DNA from: Salipiger bermudensis
Lineage (GTDB): Bacteria > Pseudomonadota > Alphaproteobacteria > Rhodobacterales > Rhodobacteraceae
Assembly (NCBI RefSeq): GCF_019801965.1
Contig: NZ_JAHVIA010000003.1
Coordinates: 434,001-498,000 of the forward strand
Reading direction: 5' to 3'
DNA length: 64,000 nucleotides
The stretch's first letter is position 1, and each line of letters opens with the position of its first letter. Both the position numbers and the translations under genes were made by a program. The notes beneath the pieces were generated by a model. That model was not told the DNA's origin, did not search any database, and saw only the letters and a program-made list of their open reading frames with translations. Shown here one piece after another: positions 8,896 to 16,881 of the stretch.

Positions 8896-10451
8896 GGCGT
8901 CTCCTTCAGGATGGCATCCGCCACGCGCAGGGCATTGGCGGCGATGGTCAGGCTCGGGTTCACCCCCATCGAGCTCGGCATGAAGGAGGCATCGGCGACC
9001 CAGAGATTGCGCAGCTCATGCGCGCGGCAATCGCGGTTGAGCACCGAGCTTGCGGGATCGTCGCCGAAGCGCAGCGTGCCGCTGGGGTGGCCGAAATTCA
9101 GCTCCGGCCCGATGCCGAGAAACACCCGCTTCTGGCCCCTGAAGGCGCGGGCAATGGCGCGGCGGAAGGCGCGGCGACGGGCCAGCAGCTCGGGCTGGTA
9201 GCTGTACTCGACCGACAGGCGCTCGGGATGAGCGGGATCATAGGTCACGCGGTTCTCGGGATAGGGCAGATCTTCCATCAGCCCGACGAAGATCTGCGCA
9301 TGGCCGAAGAGCTTCGCGGCGATGGCGGCGGGGATGCGGGTGAGCTGCGACAGGCCTGGCAGGCGGGAGAGGGCCGTGCGCGCCAGCATCTGGTTGAGGT
9401 AGAACACGATCTCGCCATAGGAGGCGCGGATGCCCATCGCCTGGATCATGCCCAGCCGTTCGCCGTCACGCAAATAGAGATCGCGCAGGGCGATGGCCTT
9501 GGTGGCGCCCTCGTCGGGCGTGCCGCGCGGCGGCCAGAGCGCGAAGATCTCGTTGAGGTGGAACATCAGGTTGCGCCCGACGAGCGCGGAGCCGTTGGCC
9601 GCGCCCTCGGGCCAGGCCTCGCAGGCCGAGGCCAGCAGCAGGCGCGGCGAGCCGAGCGCACCGCCGGCCAGAACGATGCGCGGGGCGGTCAGGACGCGGA
9701 TCTCGCCGTCGATCCGCGTTTCAACCCCGGTGACCCGGTCGCCCGCGCCCAGAAGCCGGATCACCTCGGCGCGGTCGATCAGCGTGGCGTTGCCGGTGGC
9801 AAGCGCCGGCTCGACGCCCGCTGAGCGGCCATCCATCTTGCAGCGCTTGGGGCATTTGCTGCCCAGACAGTTGAGACAGCCCTCGACCCGCCGGATCGCG
9901 GTGTGGGCGTGGTAGGGATGCAGCCCGCCGCGCTCCAGCGCCTGCATCAACGCCGCCTCGGTGCCGGTGGGGGCGGGCGGCGGTTCCAGCGGCAGGGATG
10001 GTTCGGGCGAGAGCGGATCGGCGGTCCCGTGCAGGTGGTAGAGCTTTGCCGCGCGGTCGAACCAAGGGCGCATGGCGTCGAACCCCACCGGCCAGCCGCC
10101 GGTCGGGTGCGGGCGGCCCTCGGTGGGCTCGAGATCGTGGCGCTCGGGGCGCTCCAGCGTTGCCGCGTAGAACACCGACGAGCCGCCGACCCCGGCACCG
10201 AGCGGGGCGTAGAAGCGGCTCTCGCGCCCGTCGAGCCTGGCGTGCAGCGGCCCGGGCCAGAGGCCCCGGGCGCGCCGCGCCTCGGGCACGAAGATCTCCG
10301 ACAGGCCATTGCGCTCGGCCCGGTGGCCGGCGGTGCCCTGCTCGAGAAACAGCACCTTCTTTCCGGCCTCGGCGAGCGCGCGGCCAACCGTCCCGCCACC
10401 GATGCCGGTGCCGATGACGATGACGTCCCAGCTGCCCTCCAGAGCGCTCAC
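8892..10451 (-). CDS. GMC-type FAD oxidoreductase with four-cysteine motif
   Basis: A 519-residue flavoenzyme. VIGTGIGGGTVGRALAEAG at about 12-30 is the FAD-binding loop, and the C-terminal part (NLWVADASFMPSSMG, then NPSLTIAANALRVAD) is the classic GMC signature region. Residues 192-204 carry Cys-X2-Cys-X4-Cys-X3-Cys, which could bind a metal or an iron-sulfur cluster, or form disulfides. No signal peptide is seen, so it should be cytoplasmic. Its ends overlap the OafA-like gene and the SDR gene by 4 nt each. In this context it may oxidise a sugar or a lipid-linked sugar; that is inference. Confidence 0.83.
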   Translation of the reverse strand: MSALEGSWDVIVIGTGIGGGTVGRALAEAGKKVLFLEQGTAGHRAERNGLSEIFVPEARRARGLWPGPLHARLDGRESRFYAPLGAGVGGSSVFYAATLERPERHDLEPTEGRPHPTGGWPVGFDAMRPWFDRAAKLYHLHGTADPLSPEPSLPLEPPPAPTGTEAALMQALERGGLHPYHAHTAIRRVEGCLNCLGSKCPKRCKMDGRSAGVEPALATGNATLIDRAEVIRLLGAGDRVTGVETRIDGEIRVLTAPRIVLAGGALGSPRLLLASACEAWPEGAANGSALVGRNLMFHLNEIFALWPPRGTPDEGATKAIALRDLYLRDGERLGMIQAMGIRASYGEIVFYLNQMLARTALSRLPGLSQLTRIPAAIAAKLFGHAQIFVGLMEDLPYPENRVTYDPAHPERLSVEYSYQPELLARRRAFRRAIARAFRGQKRVFLGIGPELNFGHPSGTLRFGDDPASSVLNRDCRAHELRNLWVADASFMPSSMGVNPSLTIAANALRVADAILKETP

Positions 10452-12517
10452 GAGCCGGTGCCGCCGTCGCCGGCGAAGACCGGCGCGAAGAGATCGTGCA
10501 GGGCCAGGGCTGCGGAATTGGTGAGGTGGTTGTTGTCGAAATAATAGCCGGTGCCGCCGTGCAGCGCGTGGCAGGCGCTGTCATCGCAAAGACGCGGCCA
10601 CGGGTCGATCCAAGCAATCGCGCCCTCCTCGGCCATGGCGCGCCACGGCGCCTCGGCGGGGGCGATGCGCTGGCTCAGCGCGGCGCGCGGGATGCTGCTA
10701 CGGGTGAGCTTGTGCCGGGCCAGCGGCCAGCCGTCATGCGCGGCTTCGCGCGCGGCGATGCGGCTGTCATATTGCGGGATCTCGGGCGGCTGGCGCAGCA
10801 CCGCCACCTCGTTGAAATGGTCGAAGAGCTGCGCCACCGTGGCCTGTGCTGCGCCGGCGACGATCTCGGATTGCGGCATGTCGAGCCGGGTTGGCGCTTC
10901 GAGCGGGTGCACGGCGATGGTGTTCTCGGCGTCGAGTCCGATGCCGATGCCGTTGGCATAGTAGCTCCAGCGCCCGATCAGCAGCACGGTCTCGAGGCTC
11001 GGAAGGCGCTGGAAGCTCTGCGCGATCTGCAGGTTGGCATTGGTGCAGGCGGTGTCTTGAGCGAGGGTCGCGGCGCTTTCGACCTTGCGGATGCCGAGAA
11101 GCGGCGGGCAGCCGGCGCGCCAGAGGATCAGCCCGGGGCGGCCGGCCTCATGCGCGGCGCGGTCGAGCCCCTCCTTGACCGCGCGCACGTGGCTGTCGCC
11201 CCAGACCAGCACTTCCGGCGCGCCCTCGGGGCCGATGGGGCAAATCTCGAGCCCCATGAGCGGGCCTTCGGAGGGGACGTGGCAGCGGCTCCAGTCCTGC
11301 AGGAAATCGCCGGAGGCGGCGATGTGGACGCGGGCCTCGGGGCCGAAGCGGTCGGGCAGCCCGTCCATTTGGTAGATCCAGCCGCCGACCGCCAGTGTCA
11401 GCGCGGAGGCGGCGACGGTGCCGCCGAGGATCGCGACGCCGGGCAGGCGCGCGCGGCGCACCGGGGTTTCGACGTAGCGCCACGAGAGCCATGCCAGCCC
11501 GACCGAGAGCGCCATCCACAGCAGCGCTTCCCAGAGCCCGGCGTACGCGCCACGCAGGTAGAGCGACAGGGTCAGCACCGGCCAGTGCCAGAGATAGAGC
11601 GAATAGGAGATCTTGCCGAAGAACACCGCTTCGCGGGCCGAGAGCATCCGGTTGACCGGGTTCTGTCCGCAGCCATTGGCGAGCAGCAGCACCGTACCGA
11701 GCACCGGGAACAGCGCCAGCAGGCCGGGAAACATCGGCCCCGCCGGGATCAGCAGGATCGCGCCCGCGACCAGCCCCAGCCCGGCGAGGCTCAGGGCGGT
11801 GTAGCCGCGCCAGCGCCGCCCGGTCTCGCAGCCCCAGATCGCCAGCAGCACCCCGCTCAGCAGCTCCCAGGCGCGGAACGGGAAGAGGTAGAAGGTGGCG
11901 GTCTGATAGGGCGGGGTGAGCCAGATGCAGGCGATCAGCGAGGCCAGCCAGCAGCCCGCCAGCGCCGCCAGAAGGGCACGGCGGCTGCGCGACAGCAGGA
12001 GGATGAACAGCGGCAGGAAGATGTAGAACTGCTCTTCGACCGCCAGCGACCAGGTGTGCAGCAGCGCCTTCTCCTCGGAGGCGGCGTCGAAATAGCCCGC
12101 CTGCCGGAAGAACAACACGTTCGAGAGATAGACCGTCGCCGCGATGAGCTGCTTGCCGAATTCGCGGAACTCGAAGGGCAGCAGCAGCGCCCAGCTCAGC
12201 GCCGTGGTGACCAGCGCCATGGTGAAGAAGGCCGGGGCCAGGCGGCGAAAGCGGCGCAGGTAGAAGTGGCGGAGCCAGATCCGGCCGGTGGCATCGTATT
12301 CACGCCAGAGGATGCCCCCGATCAGGAAACCCGAGATGACGAAGAATATATCGACCCCGACAAAGCCGCCCTCGAGCCCCGGAACGCCGAAATGGTAGAG
12401 CACCACCGCCAACACGGCGATCGCGCGCAGCCCGTCGATATCGCTGCGATAGGGCAGGGCGCCGGAGCCGTGCGCGCCGTGCGCCGGTGCGCCTTGGTGG
12501 GGTGCGGACTGTTTCAT
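10448..12517 (-). CDS. OafA-like acyltransferase 3 with SGNH domain
   Basis: A 689-residue inner membrane O-acyltransferase. Residues about 20-380 hold many hydrophobic segments, beginning with YRSDIDGLRAIAVLAVVLYH, whose Arg and His belong to the acyltransferase-3 family. The last 250 residues form a periplasmic SGNH domain with VLVWGDSHVRA as block I and DNNHLT near the end as the Asp-His block. Such proteins move acetyl or similar groups onto surface glycans. The start MKQSAPH at 12517 is preferred; upstream codons extend through an unlikely leader. It is coupled by a 4-nt overlap to the GMC gene. Confidence 0.85.
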   Translation of the reverse strand: MKQSAPHQGAPAHGAHGSGALPYRSDIDGLRAIAVLAVVLYHFGVPGLEGGFVGVDIFFVISGFLIGGILWREYDATGRIWLRHFYLRRFRRLAPAFFTMALVTTALSWALLLPFEFREFGKQLIAATVYLSNVLFFRQAGYFDAASEEKALLHTWSLAVEEQFYIFLPLFILLLSRSRRALLAALAGCWLASLIACIWLTPPYQTATFYLFPFRAWELLSGVLLAIWGCETGRRWRGYTALSLAGLGLVAGAILLIPAGPMFPGLLALFPVLGTVLLLANGCGQNPVNRMLSAREAVFFGKISYSLYLWHWPVLTLSLYLRGAYAGLWEALLWMALSVGLAWLSWRYVETPVRRARLPGVAILGGTVAASALTLAVGGWIYQMDGLPDRFGPEARVHIAASGDFLQDWSRCHVPSEGPLMGLEICPIGPEGAPEVLVWGDSHVRAVKEGLDRAAHEAGRPGLILWRAGCPPLLGIRKVESAATLAQDTACTNANLQIAQSFQRLPSLETVLLIGRWSYYANGIGIGLDAENTIAVHPLEAPTRLDMPQSEIVAGAAQATVAQLFDHFNEVAVLRQPPEIPQYDSRIAAREAAHDGWPLARHKLTRSSIPRAALSQRIAPAEAPWRAMAEEGAIAWIDPWPRLCDDSACHALHGGTGYYFDNNHLTNSAALALHDLFAPVFAGDGGTGS

Positions 12518-12676
12518 CACTCGAATTCCGGGTTCTCCGGCAACACACTGGCACAACAACGCGCTTCGGTCTTCTCGAAGCCCCTCTATCCTCGGCAAGT
12601 GGGGCGAAAACAAGGCTCGCGCCATCTTGCGCAGACGCTAGGGCGCAAAGGTTGCGCCTTGGTCAACGCGCGCGGT

Positions 12677-13972
12677 TCAGACCAGCTCCGGCGCCGGGGC
12701 GGGGCGTCCGGCCCGGAGCCAGGCATAAACCTGCGCCACCTGCTCGGCCTTGCGCGCCCAGGTGAAACGATCGGCGACGCGCGCCTGCGCCGCGGCGGCC
12801 ATTGCAGCAAGCCCGGACGGATCCTCGGCCAGCCGCGCCAGTTCGGCGGCGAACCCGGCGACGATCTCGTCGCGGCGGCTGCAGGGCAGCTTGATCCCGG
12901 TGCCCGGCACGACCAGCTCGCCGGGGCCGGCATAATCGACGATCATCGGCACCACGCCCAGCGCCATCGCCTCGAGCACGACGCCGCCGCCGAACTCGCG
13001 GATCGAGGGGAAGGAGAGCAGGTGGCAGCCCGCCATGATGTCCTGCACCTCTTCATGCGCCTTCCAGCCGTGGAAGGTGGTCGCCGCGCCGGCGCCAAGC
13101 GCCGCGGCCTGCGCCTCGAGAGCGGCGCGCATCGGCCCGTCGCCGATGATCTCGAGCCGCATCCGGCCCGTGCGCAGCAGCGGCGCTGCGGCCTCGAGCA
13201 GCATGTCGGGCCCCTTGTAGGGCACCAGCCGGCCGACGAAACAGGCGCGCAGCTGGCTCGGCTCCGGTGCGGCGGTGCGGTTGAACCGCGCCGGGTCGAT
13301 GCCGTTTTCGGGGAGGTAGACCGTCTTGCCGCGGTAAGCCGCCGGGATCTCGCTCTCGGTGTGGCGCGAGCCCACGAGGATGGCAGCGGCGTGCTCGAGC
13401 GTCGCGCCGCGCCCCGGCAGCAGCTTATAGGCTGCGCGCAGGTGGCTCAGCCATTCCTTCTCGGCCCGGCGCTCGGCCTCGAACCCCTTGGGCCAGGGGA
13501 CTCCGCCGTTCAGCGGGCCGAGCACGAAGGGGGCTCCGGCGCGGGCGCAACGGCGGGCGAGAGAGGAGGGGATCGTCGGCGAAAGCGGGGTGATGCGGTG
13601 CACGATGTCCCACGCGCCGGCCCGGATCTCGCCGCCGAAACGCTGCCAGACCAGGCGCTCGAAATGCGGGTAGCTCACGGCGTTGATCGCCTGCACGACG
13701 GTCCAGCCCTTGCCCTCGCCCATGCGGAGCCGTTCCGCCAGCCGCCACATCGGGCGGGCCAGGGCCTCGGAATCGATGGCGGTGAAATCCGCGCCCTCGA
13801 TCAGCCCCGCGCGCAGGAAGGCGTCGCGGTTGCGGATCTGGGTAACGATGTGGACGTCGGCCACCGCGCGAAGCGCCGATGCCAGCGACCAGCCGACCAG
13901 CGGCACGCTGACCCATTCCGGGTTGGCCGCCTCGGCGATCGCCAGGACGCGGGGTCGGGAGGGCTCAGCCAT
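12677..13972 (-). CDS. Glycosyltransferase family 4
   Basis: A 431-residue GT-B protein. FVGRLVPYKGPDMLLEAA and IIGDGPMRAALE form the donor-binding half, and LSFPSIREFGGGVVLEAMA carries the EX7E-like element. The N-terminal half includes FVLGPLNGGVPWP, as in several exopolysaccharide transferases. It starts 9 nt after the stop of the Wzy-like gene and belongs to the same minus-strand series. The 159-nt gap to the acyltransferase gene shows no clear signal. It probably adds one sugar of the repeat unit. Confidence 0.85.
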   Translation of the reverse strand: MAEPSRPRVLAIAEAANPEWVSVPLVGWSLASALRAVADVHIVTQIRNRDAFLRAGLIEGADFTAIDSEALARPMWRLAERLRMGEGKGWTVVQAINAVSYPHFERLVWQRFGGEIRAGAWDIVHRITPLSPTIPSSLARRCARAGAPFVLGPLNGGVPWPKGFEAERRAEKEWLSHLRAAYKLLPGRGATLEHAAAILVGSRHTESEIPAAYRGKTVYLPENGIDPARFNRTAAPEPSQLRACFVGRLVPYKGPDMLLEAAAPLLRTGRMRLEIIGDGPMRAALEAQAAALGAGAATTFHGWKAHEEVQDIMAGCHLLSFPSIREFGGGVVLEAMALGVVPMIVDYAGPGELVVPGTGIKLPCSRRDEIVAGFAAELARLAEDPSGLAAMAAAAQARVADRFTWARKAEQVAQVYAWLRAGRPAPAPELV

Positions 13973-13981
13973 GCGCGGGCC

Positions 13982-15382
13982 TCACATGATCGATTGCCAT
14001 GCGACCCCATCCTTGGGCCCGGCCCGCGCGACGCGCCGCGCGCCCTTCAGCCGCTCGGCATAGCCGGTCAGCGCCCCGGCGATGAGCCATGTCAGCGGGG
14101 TCAGCGTCGCATTGGGGATCATGTCGGCGACATTGACCGCGAGGATCAGCGAAAGCGGCCCGATGAAGGGCGAGATGCGGTCCGGGTCGGCCTTGCGGCT
14201 CTCCCGCCAGAGCAGGAAGATCGGCAGCACCAGCAGGCCGAACTCGGCGAGGAAGCCGATCCAGCCATAGACCCCGATGACGATGACCCAGCGGCCGTCG
14301 GTCACGGTGAGGATGAAGCCCGAGACCGGGTCGAGGATGTGGTTGCGGCCCCAGCTGCCCCAGCCGAAGACAGGCTTCTCGTAAGCCCTGTCGAGCAGGA
14401 TGCGCTCCTGGCTGAAGCGGAAGTCGAGCGAGCGGGCGCGCTCCTCGTCGATGCTGGCGGCGGCGGCGAGGATGCGGTCCTCGGGGATGACATCGGTGCC
14501 TTTCATGATCGGGTAGGCGATCGCCAGAACCCCGATCAGCAGCGCCACGCGGATCTGCATCATGCGGCTCAGAAACAGCACGCAGGGCAGGGCGATGACG
14601 GCGAGGACAAGCGCGCCGAGCGATTTCGAGGCGACCAGCAGCAGCAGCAGGTAGAGCGCGAGGAGCAGGGTGCGGGAGGTGCCGAGCCGCTCATCCTGCC
14701 GCCAGAGGGCAAAGGCGGCCACCGCCGAGGTCATGATGAAGAACGACACCCAGAGCCCGTGATAGAGAAACACCACCGGGCGATAGCCGTCGCCGCGGAT
14801 CGACTGCGCGAAGGAATGCTGGAAATAGCCGTAGACCCAGTTGTTGAGCTGCGGCGACAGGCGCAGCTCGACCAGCATCGGCAGCGAGTAGACCAGCCCG
14901 CAGACCATCAGCGCCACGAGGAAGAAGCGCTGCGAGCCGCCGTCGGAGAGATACTGACGCGCCAGCAGGAACGGGATCACCAGCATGAATTGCTGCAGCA
15001 TCAGCGCGATCGCGTCCTTGATCCCGAGCCCCGGCAGACCGACCCGGCCGAAGAACACCGGATCGGTATTGGTCAGGGTGGTGAGGACCGGCACGAAGAT
15101 GAAGATCCCGAGCAGCAGCCGCGCCAGACGGGAGCGCGGCAGAAACAGCCCCTCCGGGCCGAAGCGCCAGAGGCAGACGGCGAAGGCGGCGAGCGCCGGG
15201 ATGTTGTGCTTCGAGATCGGCGGCATCAGCGGCAGGTCGAAGGCGGCGGGCGGCTCGGGCAGGAACAGGTAGCCAAGCATCATCGACAGGATCAGCGCCC
15301 GATCCACCGGCAGGCGTCGGAACAGGGCAATCGTCACCAGCGGCCAGACGGCCAGCATGAGGAAGGCGAGAGGGTTCGGCAT
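13982..15382 (-). CDS. O-antigen polymerase/ligase-like membrane protein
   Basis: A 466-residue protein made mostly of hydrophobic helices (about ten to twelve), starting MPNPLAFLMLAVWPL. A larger hydrophilic loop in the second half (RSLDFRFSQERILLDRAYEK, then FGWGSWGRNHIL) resembles the periplasmic loop of Wzy/WaaL proteins, where conserved Arg and His residues lie. Among the glycosyltransferase genes it is the best candidate for the polymerase of the polysaccharide. Family assignment rests on topology, because these proteins share little sequence. Confidence 0.7.
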   Translation of the reverse strand: MPNPLAFLMLAVWPLVTIALFRRLPVDRALILSMMLGYLFLPEPPAAFDLPLMPPISKHNIPALAAFAVCLWRFGPEGLFLPRSRLARLLLGIFIFVPVLTTLTNTDPVFFGRVGLPGLGIKDAIALMLQQFMLVIPFLLARQYLSDGGSQRFFLVALMVCGLVYSLPMLVELRLSPQLNNWVYGYFQHSFAQSIRGDGYRPVVFLYHGLWVSFFIMTSAVAAFALWRQDERLGTSRTLLLALYLLLLLVASKSLGALVLAVIALPCVLFLSRMMQIRVALLIGVLAIAYPIMKGTDVIPEDRILAAAASIDEERARSLDFRFSQERILLDRAYEKPVFGWGSWGRNHILDPVSGFILTVTDGRWVIVIGVYGWIGFLAEFGLLVLPIFLLWRESRKADPDRISPFIGPLSLILAVNVADMIPNATLTPLTWLIAGALTGYAERLKGARRVARAGPKDGVAWQSIM

Positions 15383-15620
15383 ACTCAGGCTTCGCAGATC
15401 GTTACGCGGCGCTCCGTGACCCCCACATGCCCCGGATTGCGTGGCCGACCATAGCAGCGCGCCCGGCGCTTGTCGCCCTCGGCACTTGCGAGGCCGGGGC
15501 GGGCTGGCAGATTTGGCACAACCGGTGCAATGCTCGGGAAACGCCCATGGCGCGACACGTTCTGGCCAGATTGGGCGGGCATCCGCTGGCAGTGGTTTGA
15601 CGAAGGCCGGGAGGCAGAGT

Positions 15621-16790
15621 GTGAGTGAGCAGCGTCTGAAGATCGCCTATCTGTGCGATTTCTCCCCGCTCGACGGCGCGATGTATTCGGGTGGCAACGC
15701 GCGGATGTATCGCGCGCTGCAGCGCCACGCGGGCGAGGTGACGATCCTGCCGAACGGCTGGGGGCTGGCAGAGCCGGTGCGGCGCGGCATCGCCCGGTTG
15801 CCGCTCTCGGCGCAGATGCGGCTGCGCTGGCGCGCCCATCTCGCGCTCGCCCCGGTCATTGCGCGCAAGCTGCGGGCGGAGCTGGCGAAGCAGCGCTATG
15901 ACGTGCTCTTCGGGGCCTATTCCTTTCACTCCCTGCACCGGCTGACGCCGCCCTATCCGTTGGTCACGGCGTTTTCCTCCGACGCGACGCAGACCACCTA
16001 CAGGACCTCCGAGATCGGCGCGCAGTATCGCTCGAAATATCCCGGCGGGCGGGCGCTGGATGCCTGGGTGGAGCGCTGCGAGGCCGAGGTTTTCCGGCGC
16101 ACCGACCTGCTGTTCTGGCCGTCGCAGTGGCTGAAGACCGCCGCCGATGCGCGCTACGGGCTCGCCCCGGAGAGATCGCGGCTGGTGCCCTGGGGGGGCG
16201 GGATCGAGACGGTGCCGCCGTTCTCCCTGACGCCCTTCGGGCGCGGTCGGTCGCTGCGGCTGGTGCTGGTCGGGCGCGACTGGTTCCACAAGGGCGGCCC
16301 CATCGCCTTCGACACGATGAAGCTTCTGCGCGCGCGCGGCGTCGACGCGCGGCTGACGGTGATCGGCTGCGTGCCGCCGAAATTCCATCGCAACGAATGG
16401 GTCACGGTGCACAAGCAGCTCGACAAGAGCGTGCCCGAGCAGATGGCGCTGTTCGAGCGCACCCTGAGCGACGCGCATTTCCTCGTCCAGCCCTCCTATG
16501 AAAGCTTTGGTTTCGCCTTCTGCGAGGCCTCGGCCTACGGGCTGCCGTCGCTCTGCCTCAGGGTCGGCGGGGTGCCGGTGCGGGACGGCGTCAACGGCCA
16601 TGCGCTGCCGCCCGAGAGCGGGCCGCAGGCCTTCGCCGAGGTGATCGAGCGCTATCTCGATGCACCGGCGGACTACGCCGCGCTCGAGCAATCGGCGCGG
16701 GCCGAATTTGACCGCTTCCTGAACTGGGATGCCTGGGGGCAGACCGTTGCCGGGCAGCTGCGGGACTGCGTTGCGGCGATGCGGGGCTGA
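15621..16790 (+). CDS. Glycosyltransferase family 4
   Basis: A 389-residue GT-B transferase. The GTG start at 15621 is chosen because GGGAGG lies 6-7 nt upstream and the first strand (LKIAYLCDFSPLDG) follows at once. LVLVGRDWFHKGG and TVIGCVPP are in the donor half, and QPSYESFGFAFCEASAYGLP holds the EX7E pattern. It is transcribed away from the Wzy-like gene across a 238-bp gap with no clear promoter. It is the last recognisable gene of the polysaccharide locus on this side. Confidence 0.82.
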   Translation: MSEQRLKIAYLCDFSPLDGAMYSGGNARMYRALQRHAGEVTILPNGWGLAEPVRRGIARLPLSAQMRLRWRAHLALAPVIARKLRAELAKQRYDVLFGAYSFHSLHRLTPPYPLVTAFSSDATQTTYRTSEIGAQYRSKYPGGRALDAWVERCEAEVFRRTDLLFWPSQWLKTAADARYGLAPERSRLVPWGGGIETVPPFSLTPFGRGRSLRLVLVGRDWFHKGGPIAFDTMKLLRARGVDARLTVIGCVPPKFHRNEWVTVHKQLDKSVPEQMALFERTLSDAHFLVQPSYESFGFAFCEASAYGLPSLCLRVGGVPVRDGVNGHALPPESGPQAFAEVIERYLDAPADYAALEQSARAEFDRFLNWDAWGQTVAGQLRDCVAAMRG

Positions 16791-16881
16791 GGGGAAGCGT
16801 CCGGGCTGCCGGATGCTGGCAAAGCCACTGGTCAGGCTGACTTTCCTGTCCTAGCTTTCCCGGGAGGGGAGCAGCCAGCGC

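Noticed and set aside
10496-15454. A 1652-codon open frame on the plus strand
   Set aside because: It is antisense to five well-supported genes (Wzy-like, GT4, OafA-like, GMC start). Its product is rich in Arg, Gln, His and Glu without domains, the usual mirror image of GC-rich coding DNA.
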